A stretch of DNA of 21,492 nt from an uncultured Burkholderiales bacterium (lineage in GTDB: Bacteria > Pseudomonadota > Gammaproteobacteria > Burkholderiales > Burkholderiaceae), in contig CAMLJY010000086.1 of assembly GCA_946480465.1 (NCBI GenBank), positions 1 through 21,492 of the forward strand, given 5' to 3'. Position numbers and translations under genes: made by a program. Shown piece after piece: positions 7,868 through 15,620 of the stretch. The number at the start of each line of letters is the position of its first letter. Positions within the stretch are counted from its first letter, which is position 1. The notes below the pieces were generated by a model. That model worked only from the letters and a program-made list of their open reading frames with translations. It searched no databases and was not told the origin of the DNA.

Positions 7868-8818
7868 TCAGCGGAACAGGCGTTGGACGAAGTGGTGGAG
7901 GTTGTCGGCCCAGCTCTCGCGCACGTGGCCGTGCTCGTCCACGGTCCACACGTGCGGAATGCCGCGCTGCCGCAGCCCGCGGTGCAGGGCCTGGGGCACG
8001 CGGAGCAGTCCGTCCTGGCGGCCGCAGGAGAGGTACAGCAAGGCCAGCTGCCGCTTCGCCGCTTCGGCATCGGGCAGCAGTTGCGCCGCCGCGCGCGTGT
8101 TGGGCGCGGGCGAAAAGCCGGCCACCCAGGCGAAGCGGTCGAGGTGGGCGAGACCGATGTTCAGGGCCTGGCCGCCGCCCATCGAGAGCCCGGCGATGGC
8201 CCGCTGCCGGCGGTCGCTGGCGGCCGCGTAGCGGGCCTCGATGGCGGGAATCAGCGACTCCAGCAGGTCGCGCTCGAAGCGCTCGAACGCGGCCACGTGC
8301 TCGGGCGTGAAGGTGTGGTCCGGGGGCGGCGGCCGGTCGTCGGGCCGCGCGCGGCCGTTGGGCATCACCACGATCATCGGCAGCGCGCGGCCGGCGGCGA
8401 TCTGGTTGTCCAGGATGTGGTGGGCGCGCACGTAGCCACGCCACTCGTCCTGGTTGCCGGCGATGCCGTGCAGCAGGTAGAGCACCGGGTACGTGCGCTC
8501 GGCCGGGTAACCGGGCGGCAGGTACACGCTGGCCAGGCGCCGCGTGCCGGTGGTGGCCGAGTGGTAGCCGAAGCTCTCCACGCGGCCCGCGGGCACGCCG
8601 GGCCGGGCCTGGTCGAACCCGGGGGCTGCCGCGGGAAAGACGCGGATGTCTTCGGGGCCCGGCGCCGGCGGGCCGAAGGGGGTGCGCGTGGGCTCCGGGT
8701 TGGAGGCGGCGCCGTCCCGCGCCTGCGCGGACATCGCGGCCACGCACAGCGCGGCGGCGCGCAGCGCCAGCGCACGCCGGGCGGCGCCGGTCGCCCCGAG
8801 CAGGTGGGACGCGTCCAT
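7868..8818 (-). CDS. Secreted CE1-type (feruloyl/acetyl-xylan) esterase
   Basis: Alpha/beta-hydrolase of the esterase D/CE1 type, predicted to remove acyl or feruloyl ester groups from hemicellulose. The 316-residue protein has an N-terminal signal-like segment (about 1-35, ALALRAAALCVAAMSAQA), a proline-rich linker, and a hydrolase domain from about residue 75. Motifs are YLPPGYPAERTYPVLYLLHG, nucleophile S212 in GLSMGG, Asp D269 in CGRQDG, and probable catalytic His H298 in DEHGHVRESW. This order and spacing fit a Ser-Asp-His triad. It lies 14 bp downstream of the PEP-CTERM gene on the same strand, so the two are probably co-transcribed. I see no clear Shine-Dalgarno before this ATG. Alternatives are an enterochelin-esterase-like or general carboxylesterase role; proximity to secreted hydrolases favours carbohydrate de-esterification. 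Confidence 0.82.
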   Translation of the reverse strand: MDASHLLGATGAARRALALRAAALCVAAMSAQARDGAASNPEPTRTPFGPPAPGPEDIRVFPAAAPGFDQARPGVPAGRVESFGYHSATTGTRRLASVYLPPGYPAERTYPVLYLLHGIAGNQDEWRGYVRAHHILDNQIAAGRALPMIVVMPNGRARPDDRPPPPDHTFTPEHVAAFERFERDLLESLIPAIEARYAAASDRRQRAIAGLSMGGGQALNIGLAHLDRFAWVAGFSPAPNTRAAAQLLPDAEAAKRQLALLYLSCGRQDGLLRVPQALHRGLRQRGIPHVWTVDEHGHVRESWADNLHHFVQRLFR

Positions 8819-8832
8819 CGTGGTTTAGAAGA

Positions 8833-9600
8833 TCATCGGCCGTTCCCCGCGGGACGGCGGCGGGCCAGGCCGAGCAGGCCCAGGCCGGTCAGCAGCATGG
8901 TGATGCTGGCGGGTTCCGGCACGGCCTGCGGAGCGTCGGTCTCGGCGGAGGCGGTCAGGCCGATGCGCATGCGGGCCCAGGCCGTCGCGCCGGAATTGGT
9001 CCAGCTGGCCGTCAGCGCCGCTGGGCCGCTGTAGGGCCCGGACGATGCGTCGACGAAGGCTTCCGTGTAGTTGGCCGGCTCGCAGGTGTCGGTGCTGAAG
9101 TCGGTGCTGCACAGCTCGATGTAGGCATTGGCCTGCGCCATGTCGCCGTCGGCGAACAGCTCCTTCAGGCTGGCGCTCAGGCTGATGGTGGCGTTGCCGC
9201 CGACCATGATGTAGCCGTCGAACACCTGGGTGAAGGACCAGGCGGACGAGCCGCCGTTGGCCGCCGCCTCGGCGCTGGCCATCACGCCCTCCAGCGTGCC
9301 GACGGACGTGGCGGCAGACATGAGGGCAGTGGCGAACGAGGTGCCGTCCGCCACCGTGGAGCCGTAGGCCGCGCCGTGCCAGCCTGTCGCGCCGTCGTTG
9401 AGGGCAGGGTTGTCCAGCCCCGCGGCCGTGGCCGCCGTGGGCGACAGCCAGCCCTGGTCGTGGGGCAGCCAGTACCACCCCTCGCCGCCGCTGACCGACA
9501 GGTTCAGGTCGGCGATCTCGACCTTGGCGAGGCCGGCATGGGCCAGTTGGGTGGCGGCCAGCAGGGTGGCGGCCAGGGCGAGTTTGAGGCGGTGGCGCAT
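8833..9600 (-). CDS. PEP-CTERM sorting domain protein of unknown function
   Basis: A 255-residue exported protein with an N-terminal signal peptide (about 1-22, ending AHA) and a typical C-terminal PEP-CTERM tail: VPEPAS near 227, a hydrophobic stretch (TMLLTGLGLLGL), then ARRR and a short basic end. Proteins with this tail are processed by exosortase (EpsH/XrtA family) and usually occur in bacteria making exopolysaccharide. The central region is Ala/Ser/Thr-rich, contains GEGWYWLPHDQGW near residue 40 and a Cys pair, and resembles no family I recognise. GGAG lies about eight bases before the ATG. It is the first gene of a two-gene minus-strand unit with the esterase. No exosortase gene is in the window. 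The tail call is firm; the function is unknown. Confidence 0.88.
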   Translation of the reverse strand: MRHRLKLALAATLLAATQLAHAGLAKVEIADLNLSVSGGEGWYWLPHDQGWLSPTAATAAGLDNPALNDGATGWHGAAYGSTVADGTSFATALMSAATSVGTLEGVMASAEAAANGGSSAWSFTQVFDGYIMVGGNATISLSASLKELFADGDMAQANAYIELCSTDFSTDTCEPANYTEAFVDASSGPYSGPAALTASWTNSGATAWARMRIGLTASAETDAPQAVPEPASITMLLTGLGLLGLARRRPAGNGR

Positions 9601-9771
9601 GCGCTTGTCTCCGGAATGGGCGGTCGGTTGTCTTGATTCGTTCGCGGCCCGAATTTAAGCACCGAAGGCGCGACCACTCGCACTGCGGCTTTCCCTAATC
9701 CCTGCCCAATGCCCCTGAAGCCGGGGGGTCGTTATAGTTCGCGGCACAAACTTTTTAGGGGCTGGGTCTTC
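9601..9771. promoter_or_regulatory. Divergent intergenic region, PEP-CTERM gene / galM
   Basis: 171 bp separating the PEP-CTERM gene (minus) and the epimerase gene (plus), so it must hold promoters for both. AT-richer patches lie at 9628-9660 and 9731-9760 (TTATAG at 9732-9737 could be a -10 for galM). No partner -35 box is convincing, and I found no clear sigma-54 GG/GC element for the PEP-CTERM gene. No gene is visible in this stretch. Confidence 0.4.
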
Positions 9772-10866
9772 ATGGATTCGAACCGGCCGGGCCTCGCCCG
9801 GGTTCAGCGCCGTGGCACCGGCTGGCAGGTGGATGGCCATGAGGTGACGGAGTACGTGCTCGACCCCGGCACCGGCATCACGCTGTCGGTGCTCGACTTC
9901 GGCGGCATCGTCACGGCCTTCAACGCACCGGATCGCGACGGCCGCATCGGCAACGTCGTGCTGGGGCCCGCGCGGCTGGATGACCATCGCGGCCGCGCGC
10001 GCAACTTCAGCAGCCTGGTCGGGCGCTACGCCGGCCGCATCGCCGGCGGGCGTTTCGCGCTGGACGGAAGCACGGTGCAGCTGGCGCTGAACGAGGGGCC
10101 CAACACGCTGCACGGCGGCCCGCAGGGCTTTGCCGACCGGCTGTGGGCGGTGACGCCGCTGCCTGCGGCCGAGGACGGCAGCGCCGCGATCGAACTGGCG
10201 CTGGCCAGCGAGCATGGCGACCAGGGCTTCCCGGGCCGGCTGCAGGTCAAGGTGCGCTACACGCTGACGCGCGCGGCCGAGTGGCGCATCGACTACCAGG
10301 CCACCACCGACCGCCCCACCGTCGTCAACCTGACCCAGCATGCCTACTGGAACCTGGCCGGCGGCGGCAGCATCGAGGACCACCGCCTGACGCTGCGCGC
10401 CGGACGCTATGCCGCATTGGACGCGGCCCTGATCCCGCAGGCCCTGGAGAGCGTGGCCGGCACGCCGCTGGACTTCCGCGCCGGCCGGCGCATCGGCGAC
10501 GGCCTGCGCGACACCCATGCGCAGATCCGTACCGGCCGCGGCTACGACCACTTCTTCGAGATCGACCGCGCCGCGCCCGGGCTGGCGCCGGCGGCGCGCC
10601 TGGAAGACCCGTCGAGCGGGCGGGTGCTGGAAGTCGAGACCACCGCGCCGGGCGTGCAGTTCTACTCCGGCAATTTCCTCGACGGCACGCTGCCGGGCCG
10701 CCACGGCGCGCTGCTGCGCCAGGGCGATGGCCTGTGCCTGGAGACACAGCACATCGGCAACGCACCCAACCGGGCGGATGCCCCGGGCACCGTGCTGCGG
10801 CCCGGCGAGGTGTTCAGCAGCAGCACGGTGCACCGCCTGGGCATCGCCGGCTCCGGGTGCTCCTAG
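9772..10866 (+). CDS. galM: Aldose 1-epimerase (mutarotase)
   Basis: Interconverts alpha and beta anomers of free aldoses such as galactose, glucose or arabinose (EC 5.1.3.3), feeding the correct anomer to dehydrogenases. The protein has 364 residues, normal for GalM, with no signal peptide and hence is cytoplasmic. Motifs are VGRYAGRIAGGRF, NEGPNTLHGG with H114, NLTQHAYWNLAG with H190, GYDHFFEID with D259, and LCLETQHIGNAPN with probable catalytic base E324. I chose ATG 9772; an in-frame ATG at 9709 would add a 21-residue leader unlike GalM and would place translation over the probable promoter. Shine-Dalgarno is weak (AGGGG about ten bases upstream). It converges on the arabinolactonase gene. 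In this context it would mutarotate arabinose or galactose ahead of the 1-dehydrogenase. Confidence 0.9.
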   Translation: MDSNRPGLARVQRRGTGWQVDGHEVTEYVLDPGTGITLSVLDFGGIVTAFNAPDRDGRIGNVVLGPARLDDHRGRARNFSSLVGRYAGRIAGGRFALDGSTVQLALNEGPNTLHGGPQGFADRLWAVTPLPAAEDGSAAIELALASEHGDQGFPGRLQVKVRYTLTRAAEWRIDYQATTDRPTVVNLTQHAYWNLAGGGSIEDHRLTLRAGRYAALDAALIPQALESVAGTPLDFRAGRRIGDGLRDTHAQIRTGRGYDHFFEIDRAAPGLAPAARLEDPSSGRVLEVETTAPGVQFYSGNFLDGTLPGRHGALLRQGDGLCLETQHIGNAPNRADAPGTVLRPGEVFSSSTVHRLGIAGSGCS

Positions 10867-10871
10867 CGCCT

Positions 10872-10903
10872 AAAAGACGCGCCATGCGCGCATTCCGGCG
10901 TCA
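10872..10903 (-). terminator. Candidate terminator of the arabonate operon
   Basis: In the short gap between converging genes, GACGC at 10876-10880 and GCGTC at 10898-10902 form a small stem that overlaps the lactonase stop codon. Read on the minus strand, the stem is followed by TCTTTTAGG, a short T-run as expected for intrinsic termination of the lactonase transcript. The stem is only 5 bp, so this is tentative. Confidence 0.4.
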
Positions 10904-11806
10904 ACCGGCGAAGGTGTGGGCCGGCAGGCCCTCGGCGTCGGTGTCGATGGCGAACAGCGCGCCCGCGCGCGGCTCGGCCGCCCGCTGCGCTTCACTGAGC
11001 CCGAAGCGGGCGCTGGTGATGAACAGCGTGCGCAGCGCCGGCCCGCCGAAGGCCAGGTTGGTGACGTGCGAGGTGGGCAGCGGCACGCGCAGCAGCTCCG
11101 CGCCCGAATCGGGGTCGTGGCAGGTGACGCAGGCGGCGCCCCAGTGCGCGAGCCAGAGGCGCCCGCCGGCATCGGTGGTCATGCCGTCGGGGAAGCCGTC
11201 CTCGTCGCGCAGGCGCAGCCACACGCGCGGGCGGGTGATCTCGCCGGTGTCGGGGTCGAAGTCCCAGGCCGTGACCTCGCGCTGCGTGGTGTTGTTCGCG
11301 AACAGCGTGCGGCCGTCGCGCGACCAGGTGGGGCCGTTGGTCACGGCCCAGCCCACGTCCGCGGCGCAGGTGGCGTGGCCCTGCGCATCGAAGCGGTACC
11401 AGGCGCCGGTGGGCGCCTCGCAGCCGAAGTCCATGCTGCCGGCCCAGAAGCGCCCGCGCGCGTCGCACTTGCCGTCGTTGAAGCGGTTGCCTGCGCGTTC
11501 GGCCTCCGGCTCGTGCAGGCGCTGCAGGGTGCCGGTGGCGGGGTCGAACAGCGCCAGGCCGCGGCGCATCGCCAGCGCCAGGCCGGGCCTGTCGCGGCGT
11601 TCGGCGACCGCCGAGACCGTCTCGGCCTCGAAGTGCCAGGCGCGGCGCGCACCGCCCTCGGCATCGCAGCGGTACAGCACGCCACCCAGGATGTCCACCC
11701 AGTACAGCGCCTGCTCGCGCGGCGACCAGCAGGTACCTTCGCCCAGCAGGGCGCCGGCGTCCCACAGGCAGCGCAGGCCGGAGGTGAGCTTCGGTGCGGT
11801 GATCAT
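10901..11806 (-). CDS. araB: L-arabinolactonase, SMP-30/gluconolactonase family
   Basis: Predicted to hydrolyse L-arabino-1,4-lactone to L-arabonate (EC 3.1.1.15), step two of non-phosphorylative arabinose oxidation. The symbol follows Azospirillum usage, not E. coli ribulokinase. The 301-residue cytoplasmic six-bladed propeller carries the SMP-30 metal ligands: E23 in LGEGTCWSP, N157 in VTNGPTWS and D207 in FPDGMTTD. The motifs NRFNDGKCDARGRFWAGSMD and FANNTTQREVTAWDFD are characteristic of the family. It begins four bases after the stop of the upstream dehydratase gene, so translational coupling is very likely. SMP-30 enzymes vary in substrate (gluconolactone, galactonolactone, xylonolactone). 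The arabinonate choice depends on the partner dehydratase. Confidence 0.85.
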   Translation of the reverse strand: MITAPKLTSGLRCLWDAGALLGEGTCWSPREQALYWVDILGGVLYRCDAEGGARRAWHFEAETVSAVAERRDRPGLALAMRRGLALFDPATGTLQRLHEPEAERAGNRFNDGKCDARGRFWAGSMDFGCEAPTGAWYRFDAQGHATCAADVGWAVTNGPTWSRDGRTLFANNTTQREVTAWDFDPDTGEITRPRVWLRLRDEDGFPDGMTTDAGGRLWLAHWGAACVTCHDPDSGAELLRVPLPTSHVTNLAFGGPALRTLFITSARFGLSEAQRAAEPRAGALFAIDTDAEGLPAHTFAG

Positions 11807-11810
11807 CGCG

Positions 11811-13532
11811 TCAGTGCGAATCGCGCGGCACCGGGGCGCCGCTGCCGCCGACCAGGAAGTCGAGGTCCGCGCCCAGGTGCGCCTGCTGCACGTGGTCCAC
11901 GTACAGCTTGTACCAGCCGCGTTCCGGCTTGGGCGGCGGTGTCCAGTCCGCGCGGCGGCGGGCCAGTTCCTCGTCGCTCACTTCCAGGTGCAGGCGGCGG
12001 GCCGCCACGTCCAGCTCGATGACGTCGCCATTGCGCACCAGCGCCAGCGGGCCGCCGGCTGCGGCCTCGGGCGAGGTGTGCAGCACCACGGTGCCGTAGG
12101 CCGTGCCGCTCATGCGCGCATCGCTGACGCGGACCATGTCGGTGATGCCCTTGCGCAGCACCTTGGGCGGCAGCGGCATGTTGCCCACCTCGGCCATGCC
12201 GGGGTAGCCGCGCGGGCCGCAGCCCTTGAGCACCATCACGCAGGTCTCGTCGACGTCGAGCGACTCGTCGTCGATGCGGGCGTGGAAGTCCTCGATGCTT
12301 TCGAAGACCACCGCGCGGCCGCGGTGCTTCAGCAGCTGCGGCGACGCGGCCGAGGGCTTGATCACCGCGCCGTCGGGCGCCAGGTTGCCGCGCAGCACCG
12401 CGATGCCGGCGGCCGGCTTGAACGGCTCGGCCAGCGGCCGGATCACCTCGCGGTTCCAGCACGGCGCCTTCTCGATGTTCTCGCCGAGGGTCTTGCCGTT
12501 CACGGTCAGCGCGTCGGCATGCAGCAGGTGGTGGATCTCCTTCAGCACCGCGGGCAGGCCGCCGGCGTAGCAGAAGTCTTCCATCAGGAAGCGGCCGGAA
12601 GGCTGCAGGTCCACCAGGCAGGGCACCTCGGCGCCCAGGCGGTCCCAGTCGGCCAGGTCCAGCTTGACGCCGATGCGGCCGGCCACGGCCAGCAGGTGGA
12701 TCACCGCATTGGTCGAGCCGCCGATCGCGGCATTGGCGCGGATCGCGTTCTCGAAGGCGGCGCGCGTCAGCACCTTCGACATGCGCAGGTCCTCCTTCAC
12801 CATCTCGACGATGCGGCGGCCGGTGAGCTGCGCCAGCCGGTTGCGGCGCGTGTCGGCCGCGGGAATGGCGGCGTTCTCGGGCAGTGCCATGCCCAGCGCC
12901 TCGACCATCGACGCCATGGTGGACGCGGTGCCCATGGTCATGCAGCTGCCCTTGGAGCGGTGCATGCAGCTTTCGGCCTCGGTGAACTCGGCCATCGTCA
13001 TCTCGCCGGCGCGCACCATCTCGCTCATCTGCCACACGCCGGTGCCCGAGCCGATGTCCTTGCCGCGGAACTTGCCGTTGAGCATCGGCCCGCCGGACAG
13101 GCCGATGGTGGGCAGGTCGCAGCTGGCGGCGCCCATCAGCAGCGCCGGCGTGGTCTTGTCGCAGCCCATCAGCAGCACCACGCCGTCGATGGGGTTGCCG
13201 CGGATCGATTCCTCCACGTCCATGCTGGCGAGGTTGCGGAACAGCATCGCGGTGGGGCGCAGCTGGGTCTCGCCCAGGCTCATCACCGGAAACTCCAGCG
13301 GAAAGCCGCCCGCTTCGTAGACGCCGCGCTTGACGAACTCGGCCAGCTCGCGGAAGTGGCCGTTGCAGGGCGTCAGCTCGCTCCAGGTGTTGCAGATGCC
13401 GATGACCGGCCGGCCGTCCAGCAGGTCGTGCGGGTAGCCCTGGTTCTTGATCCAGCTTCGATGCACGAAGCCGTCGCGGTCCTGCCTGCCGAACCAGGCC
13501 TGGCTGCGGCGCAGGGGCTTCTTCGGGTCCAT
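11811..13532 (-). CDS. araC: L-arabonate dehydratase, IlvD/Edd family
   Basis: Predicted to dehydrate L-arabonate to 2-keto-3-deoxy-L-arabonate (EC 4.2.1.25). The symbol follows Azospirillum usage; this is not the AraC regulator. The 573-residue cytoplasmic iron-sulfur enzyme has cysteines at C56 (NTWSELTPCNGH), C124 (LMGCDKTTPA) and C197 (GSCMTMGTAS), with K126 as the lysine carbamylated in this family. The 68- and 73-residue spacings between cysteines are those expected for sugar-acid dehydratases with a [2Fe-2S] cluster. The NTWSELTPCNGH and CDKTTPA motifs separate it from housekeeping dihydroxy-acid dehydratase. AAGGAG (minus strand, 13537-13542) gives a strong start. It is transcribed divergently from the SDR gene and leads the lactonase gene. 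D-xylonate or D-fuconate may also be accepted. Confidence 0.9.
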   Translation of the reverse strand: MDPKKPLRRSQAWFGRQDRDGFVHRSWIKNQGYPHDLLDGRPVIGICNTWSELTPCNGHFRELAEFVKRGVYEAGGFPLEFPVMSLGETQLRPTAMLFRNLASMDVEESIRGNPIDGVVLLMGCDKTTPALLMGAASCDLPTIGLSGGPMLNGKFRGKDIGSGTGVWQMSEMVRAGEMTMAEFTEAESCMHRSKGSCMTMGTASTMASMVEALGMALPENAAIPAADTRRNRLAQLTGRRIVEMVKEDLRMSKVLTRAAFENAIRANAAIGGSTNAVIHLLAVAGRIGVKLDLADWDRLGAEVPCLVDLQPSGRFLMEDFCYAGGLPAVLKEIHHLLHADALTVNGKTLGENIEKAPCWNREVIRPLAEPFKPAAGIAVLRGNLAPDGAVIKPSAASPQLLKHRGRAVVFESIEDFHARIDDESLDVDETCVMVLKGCGPRGYPGMAEVGNMPLPPKVLRKGITDMVRVSDARMSGTAYGTVVLHTSPEAAAGGPLALVRNGDVIELDVAARRLHLEVSDEELARRRADWTPPPKPERGWYKLYVDHVQQAHLGADLDFLVGGSGAPVPRDSH

Positions 13533-13669
13533 ATCACTCCTTGACGCTTGACGGGCGGCAGCTTATCGCCGCACACTGATGTCAGAAAAATAAGTAAATG
13601 AACACGATTGATATCAATATGAATATGTCAGTTGGTGAGGCCCTGCCGCCAAGCCGTCCTGGAGATGCC
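13533..13669. promoter_or_regulatory. Divergent control region with 12-bp perfect palindrome
   Basis: AT-rich island between the dehydratase (minus) and SDR (plus) genes. ATTGATATCAAT at 13607-13618 is a perfect palindrome, flanked by direct copies of ATGTCAG at 13579-13585 and 13625-13631; the left copy lies within CTGA-TG-TCAG. On the minus strand the palindrome contains TTGATA, a possible -35, with TTATTT 18 bases downstream as a possible -10 for the dehydratase gene. A regulator bound at the dyad could then block or tune both genes. The SDR translation signal GGAG (13661-13664) lies five bases before ATG 13670 and decides that start. Confidence 0.55.
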
Positions 13670-14449
13670 ATGAACCCATCCGCCGCGCCCGCCACCTACC
13701 CCAGCCTGACCGGCCGCCGCGTGTTCGTCACCGGCGGCGGCTCCGGCATCGGCGAGGCCATCGTCGAGGCCTTTGCCCGCCAGGGGGCGCAGGTCGCCTT
13801 CGTCGACGTGGCGGAGGACTCCAGCGCGGCGCTGGCGGACCGGCTCGCGGCCGCGGGCGCGCCGCGCCCGTGGTGGCGCCGCTGCGACGTGCGGGACGTG
13901 CCCGCCTTGCAGCGCTGCATCGCCGAGGCGGCCGACGGCCTGGGCGGCGATTTCCATGCGCTGGTGAACAACGTGGCCAGCGACGACCGCCATGCGCTGG
14001 AGGCGGTGACGCCGGACTACTGGGACGAGCGCCTGGCCGTCAACATCCGGCCCGCCTTCTTCGCGATCCAGGCCGTGGTGCCGGGCATGCGGCGGCTGGG
14101 CGGCGGCGCGGTGATCAACCTGGGCTCGATCGGCTGGCAGATCAAGGAGGGTGGCTATCCCTGCTACGCGGTGGCCAAGTCCTCGGTCAACGGGCTCACG
14201 CGGGGCCTGGCGCGGCCGCTGGGCGCGCACGGCATCCGCGTCAACACCGTCACGCCCGGCTGGGTGATGACCGAGCGCCAGGTCCGCCTGTGGCTGACGC
14301 CCCAGGGCGAGGAGGACATCCGCCGCAACCAGTGCCTGCCGCAGAAACTGCAGCCGCGGGACATCGCGGCGATGGTGCTGTTCCTGGCCTCGGACGATGG
14401 CCGCATGTGCACGGCGCAGGAGTTCACGGTGGACGGCGGCTGGTCCTGA
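13670..14449 (+). CDS. SDR-family sugar 1-dehydrogenase (probable L-arabinose/D-galactose)
   Basis: NAD(P)-dependent short-chain dehydrogenase predicted to oxidise L-arabinose (and perhaps D-galactose) at C1 to the lactone. The 259-residue cytoplasmic protein has the cofactor motif TGGGSGIG (21-28), the NNVA motif (100-103), and a catalytic Ser S153, Tyr Y166 and Lys K170 (YAVAK), with a C-terminal FTVDGGWS typical of SDRs. ATG 13670 is chosen for its GGAG five bases upstream; an in-frame ATG at 13598 has no such site and would add a 24-residue leader across the palindromic operator. Placement beside the lactonase, dehydratase and mutarotase supports the first oxidation step. The classical Azospirillum AraA is a Gfo/Idh protein, so this would be a non-homologous replacement. 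SDR membership is firm; substrate is inferred from context. Confidence 0.8.
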   Translation: MNPSAAPATYPSLTGRRVFVTGGGSGIGEAIVEAFARQGAQVAFVDVAEDSSAALADRLAAAGAPRPWWRRCDVRDVPALQRCIAEAADGLGGDFHALVNNVASDDRHALEAVTPDYWDERLAVNIRPAFFAIQAVVPGMRRLGGGAVINLGSIGWQIKEGGYPCYAVAKSSVNGLTRGLARPLGAHGIRVNTVTPGWVMTERQVRLWLTPQGEEDIRRNQCLPQKLQPRDIAAMVLFLASDDGRMCTAQEFTVDGGWS

Positions 14450-14519
14450 CGCTGTCCGACCTGGCGGGCCGGGACTGGAAAGGGTCCTGCGGCCGGGGAG
14501 TTGGGAAGCTCCTGCGGCC
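14450..14519. repeat. Short direct repeat in convergent gap
   Basis: Between the converging SDR and LysR genes, TCCTGCGGCC occurs twice, at 14485-14494 and 14510-14519, the second copy touching the LysR stop codon. A weak stem (GGAC with GTCC around 14472-14487) is the only hairpin I see; no clear intrinsic terminator is present. Confidence 0.5.
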
Positions 14520-15512
14520 CTAAGGCACCGGGTCCAGCGCCACGTCGTAGGCCGCCAGCGCCGCCTGGCGCAAGGCCGCCAGCATGGCCTTGGCCCCGGG
14601 CGACAGCAGGCGGTCGTTGCGGGTGATGAGGCCGAAGCTGTCCATCTTGCACGGCAGGTGGATCGGCAGCACGGACACCATGCCGTGCTCGGCGTAATAA
14701 CGCGCCACGTCGGCGGCCACCACCGCCACCATGTCGCTGCGCTGGAGCATGCGCGTCATGAAGAGCAGGGCGGTGGTCTCGATCAGGTTCACCGGCGGTT
14801 CCAGGCCTTCTTCCTGGTACATCAGCTCGAAGCGGTGGCGCAGCACGCTGCCCACCGGCGGCACGATCCAGCCGGCGCCCACCAGGTCGCGCAGGCCGAG
14901 CTTGGCCACCGACAGCAGCGGGTGCCCCGGCCGCGCCACCGCCACCACCGGCTCTTCCACCAGCGACTGGTAGCGCAGCGCGCTCTTGTCGTGCGTCTCG
15001 AAGAGGCGCCCGACCACCATGTCGAGCTTGCCTTGCTGCAGGCGCTCCATCAGCACGTCGCTGGTCTCGATCTGCAGCGCCACGCGCAGGTTGGGGTGCG
15101 CCTGCTTGACCAGCGCGATGGCGGCCGGCATCAGCGTCATGCCCGGCGCGGTGATGGCGCCGATGCTGACCTGGCCGAAGCGGCCGGCCTTGAGCGCCTC
15201 GATCTCGTCGTGCGCCTGCGACAGGCTGGCCAGCGCCATGCGGGCGTGGCGGATCATGGTTTCGCCGTACCAGGTGGGCCGCATGCCGCGCGGCAGCCGC
15301 TCGAACAGCGGGGCGCCCAGCGCCTCCTCAAGGTCCTTCAGCAGCTTGGAAGCCGCGGGCTGCGTCATGTTCAGCACCTGCGCCGCGCGGTGGATGTTGC
15401 CTTCCTCCTCCATCGCCACCAGCAGCAGCAGCTGGCGCGTCTTGAGCCGGGCGCGGATGAACCAGTGGGTGTACGGGGCGGGCATGGGGAGGTGCTCATC
15501 GAGTGATGCCAA
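14520..15512 (-). CDS. LysR-family transcriptional regulator, GbpR-like
   Basis: Predicted DNA-binding regulator of the divergent sugar catabolism and uptake operon. It has 330 residues from a TTG start at 15512, or 321 from ATG 15485; neither start has a clear Shine-Dalgarno sequence. The winged helix-turn-helix lies at about residues 20-80 (RARLKTRQLLLLVAMEEEGN, then RAAQVLNMTQPAASKLLKDL), followed by the LysR effector domain to the end. The wording ARLK-RQL-LLVA-EEEGNIHRAA is typical of the GbpR group, which in other proteobacteria controls chvE/gguAB-type sugar transport operons. It is transcribed away from the GguC-like gene, and an 18-bp dyad lies in the shared promoter region. The effector is likely L-arabinose, galactose or a pathway sugar acid, by inference only. 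Confidence 0.85.
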   Translation of the reverse strand: MASLDEHLPMPAPYTHWFIRARLKTRQLLLLVAMEEEGNIHRAAQVLNMTQPAASKLLKDLEEALGAPLFERLPRGMRPTWYGETMIRHARMALASLSQAHDEIEALKAGRFGQVSIGAITAPGMTLMPAAIALVKQAHPNLRVALQIETSDVLMERLQQGKLDMVVGRLFETHDKSALRYQSLVEEPVVAVARPGHPLLSVAKLGLRDLVGAGWIVPPVGSVLRHRFELMYQEEGLEPPVNLIETTALLFMTRMLQRSDMVAVVAADVARYYAEHGMVSVLPIHLPCKMDSFGLITRNDRLLSPGAKAMLAALRQAALAAYDVALDPVP

Positions 15513-15620
15513 ATCGTATATGAGTTGCTCGACAAACTCTATTGGCTAGTTATCGGTCGCGTTCGTACCATGCCGGCGCGACGATCACTGGCGCGTGGAC
15601 GCCGGTGCGCAGGAGACACG
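15513..15620. promoter_or_regulatory. LysR/FAH divergent promoter with 18-bp dyad
   Basis: The segment 15522-15539 reads GAGTTGCTCGACAAACTC: 5-bp arms GAGTT/AACTC around a TCGA centre, a layout expected for a LysR-type recognition site in a divergent promoter. It overlaps the LysR start region, suiting both autoregulation and activation of the 15621 operon. Downstream TAGTTA (15547-15552) could be a poor -10. AGGAG at 15611-15615 is the Shine-Dalgarno of the next gene, five bases from its ATG. Confidence 0.55.

Noticed and set aside
9709..9771. Longer galM product starting at 9709
   Set aside because: The added 21 residues do not look like GalM and would run through the AT-richer candidate promoter; GalM homology begins after ATG 9772.
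11811..13532. Housekeeping dihydroxy-acid dehydratase (ilvD) or phosphogluconate dehydratase (edd)
   Set aside because: The NTWSELTPCNGH and CDKTTPA motifs, the cysteine spacing and the coupled lactonase gene fit the sugar-acid dehydratase branch.
13598..13669. Longer SDR product starting at 13598
   Set aside because: There is no Shine-Dalgarno sequence, and the extra codons cover the palindromic operator. ATG 13670 has GGAG at good spacing and leads directly to the Rossmann motif.
14450..14519. Intrinsic terminator between the SDR and LysR genes
   Set aside because: Only a 4-bp stem and no T-run are present; I list the direct repeat but do not claim a terminator.
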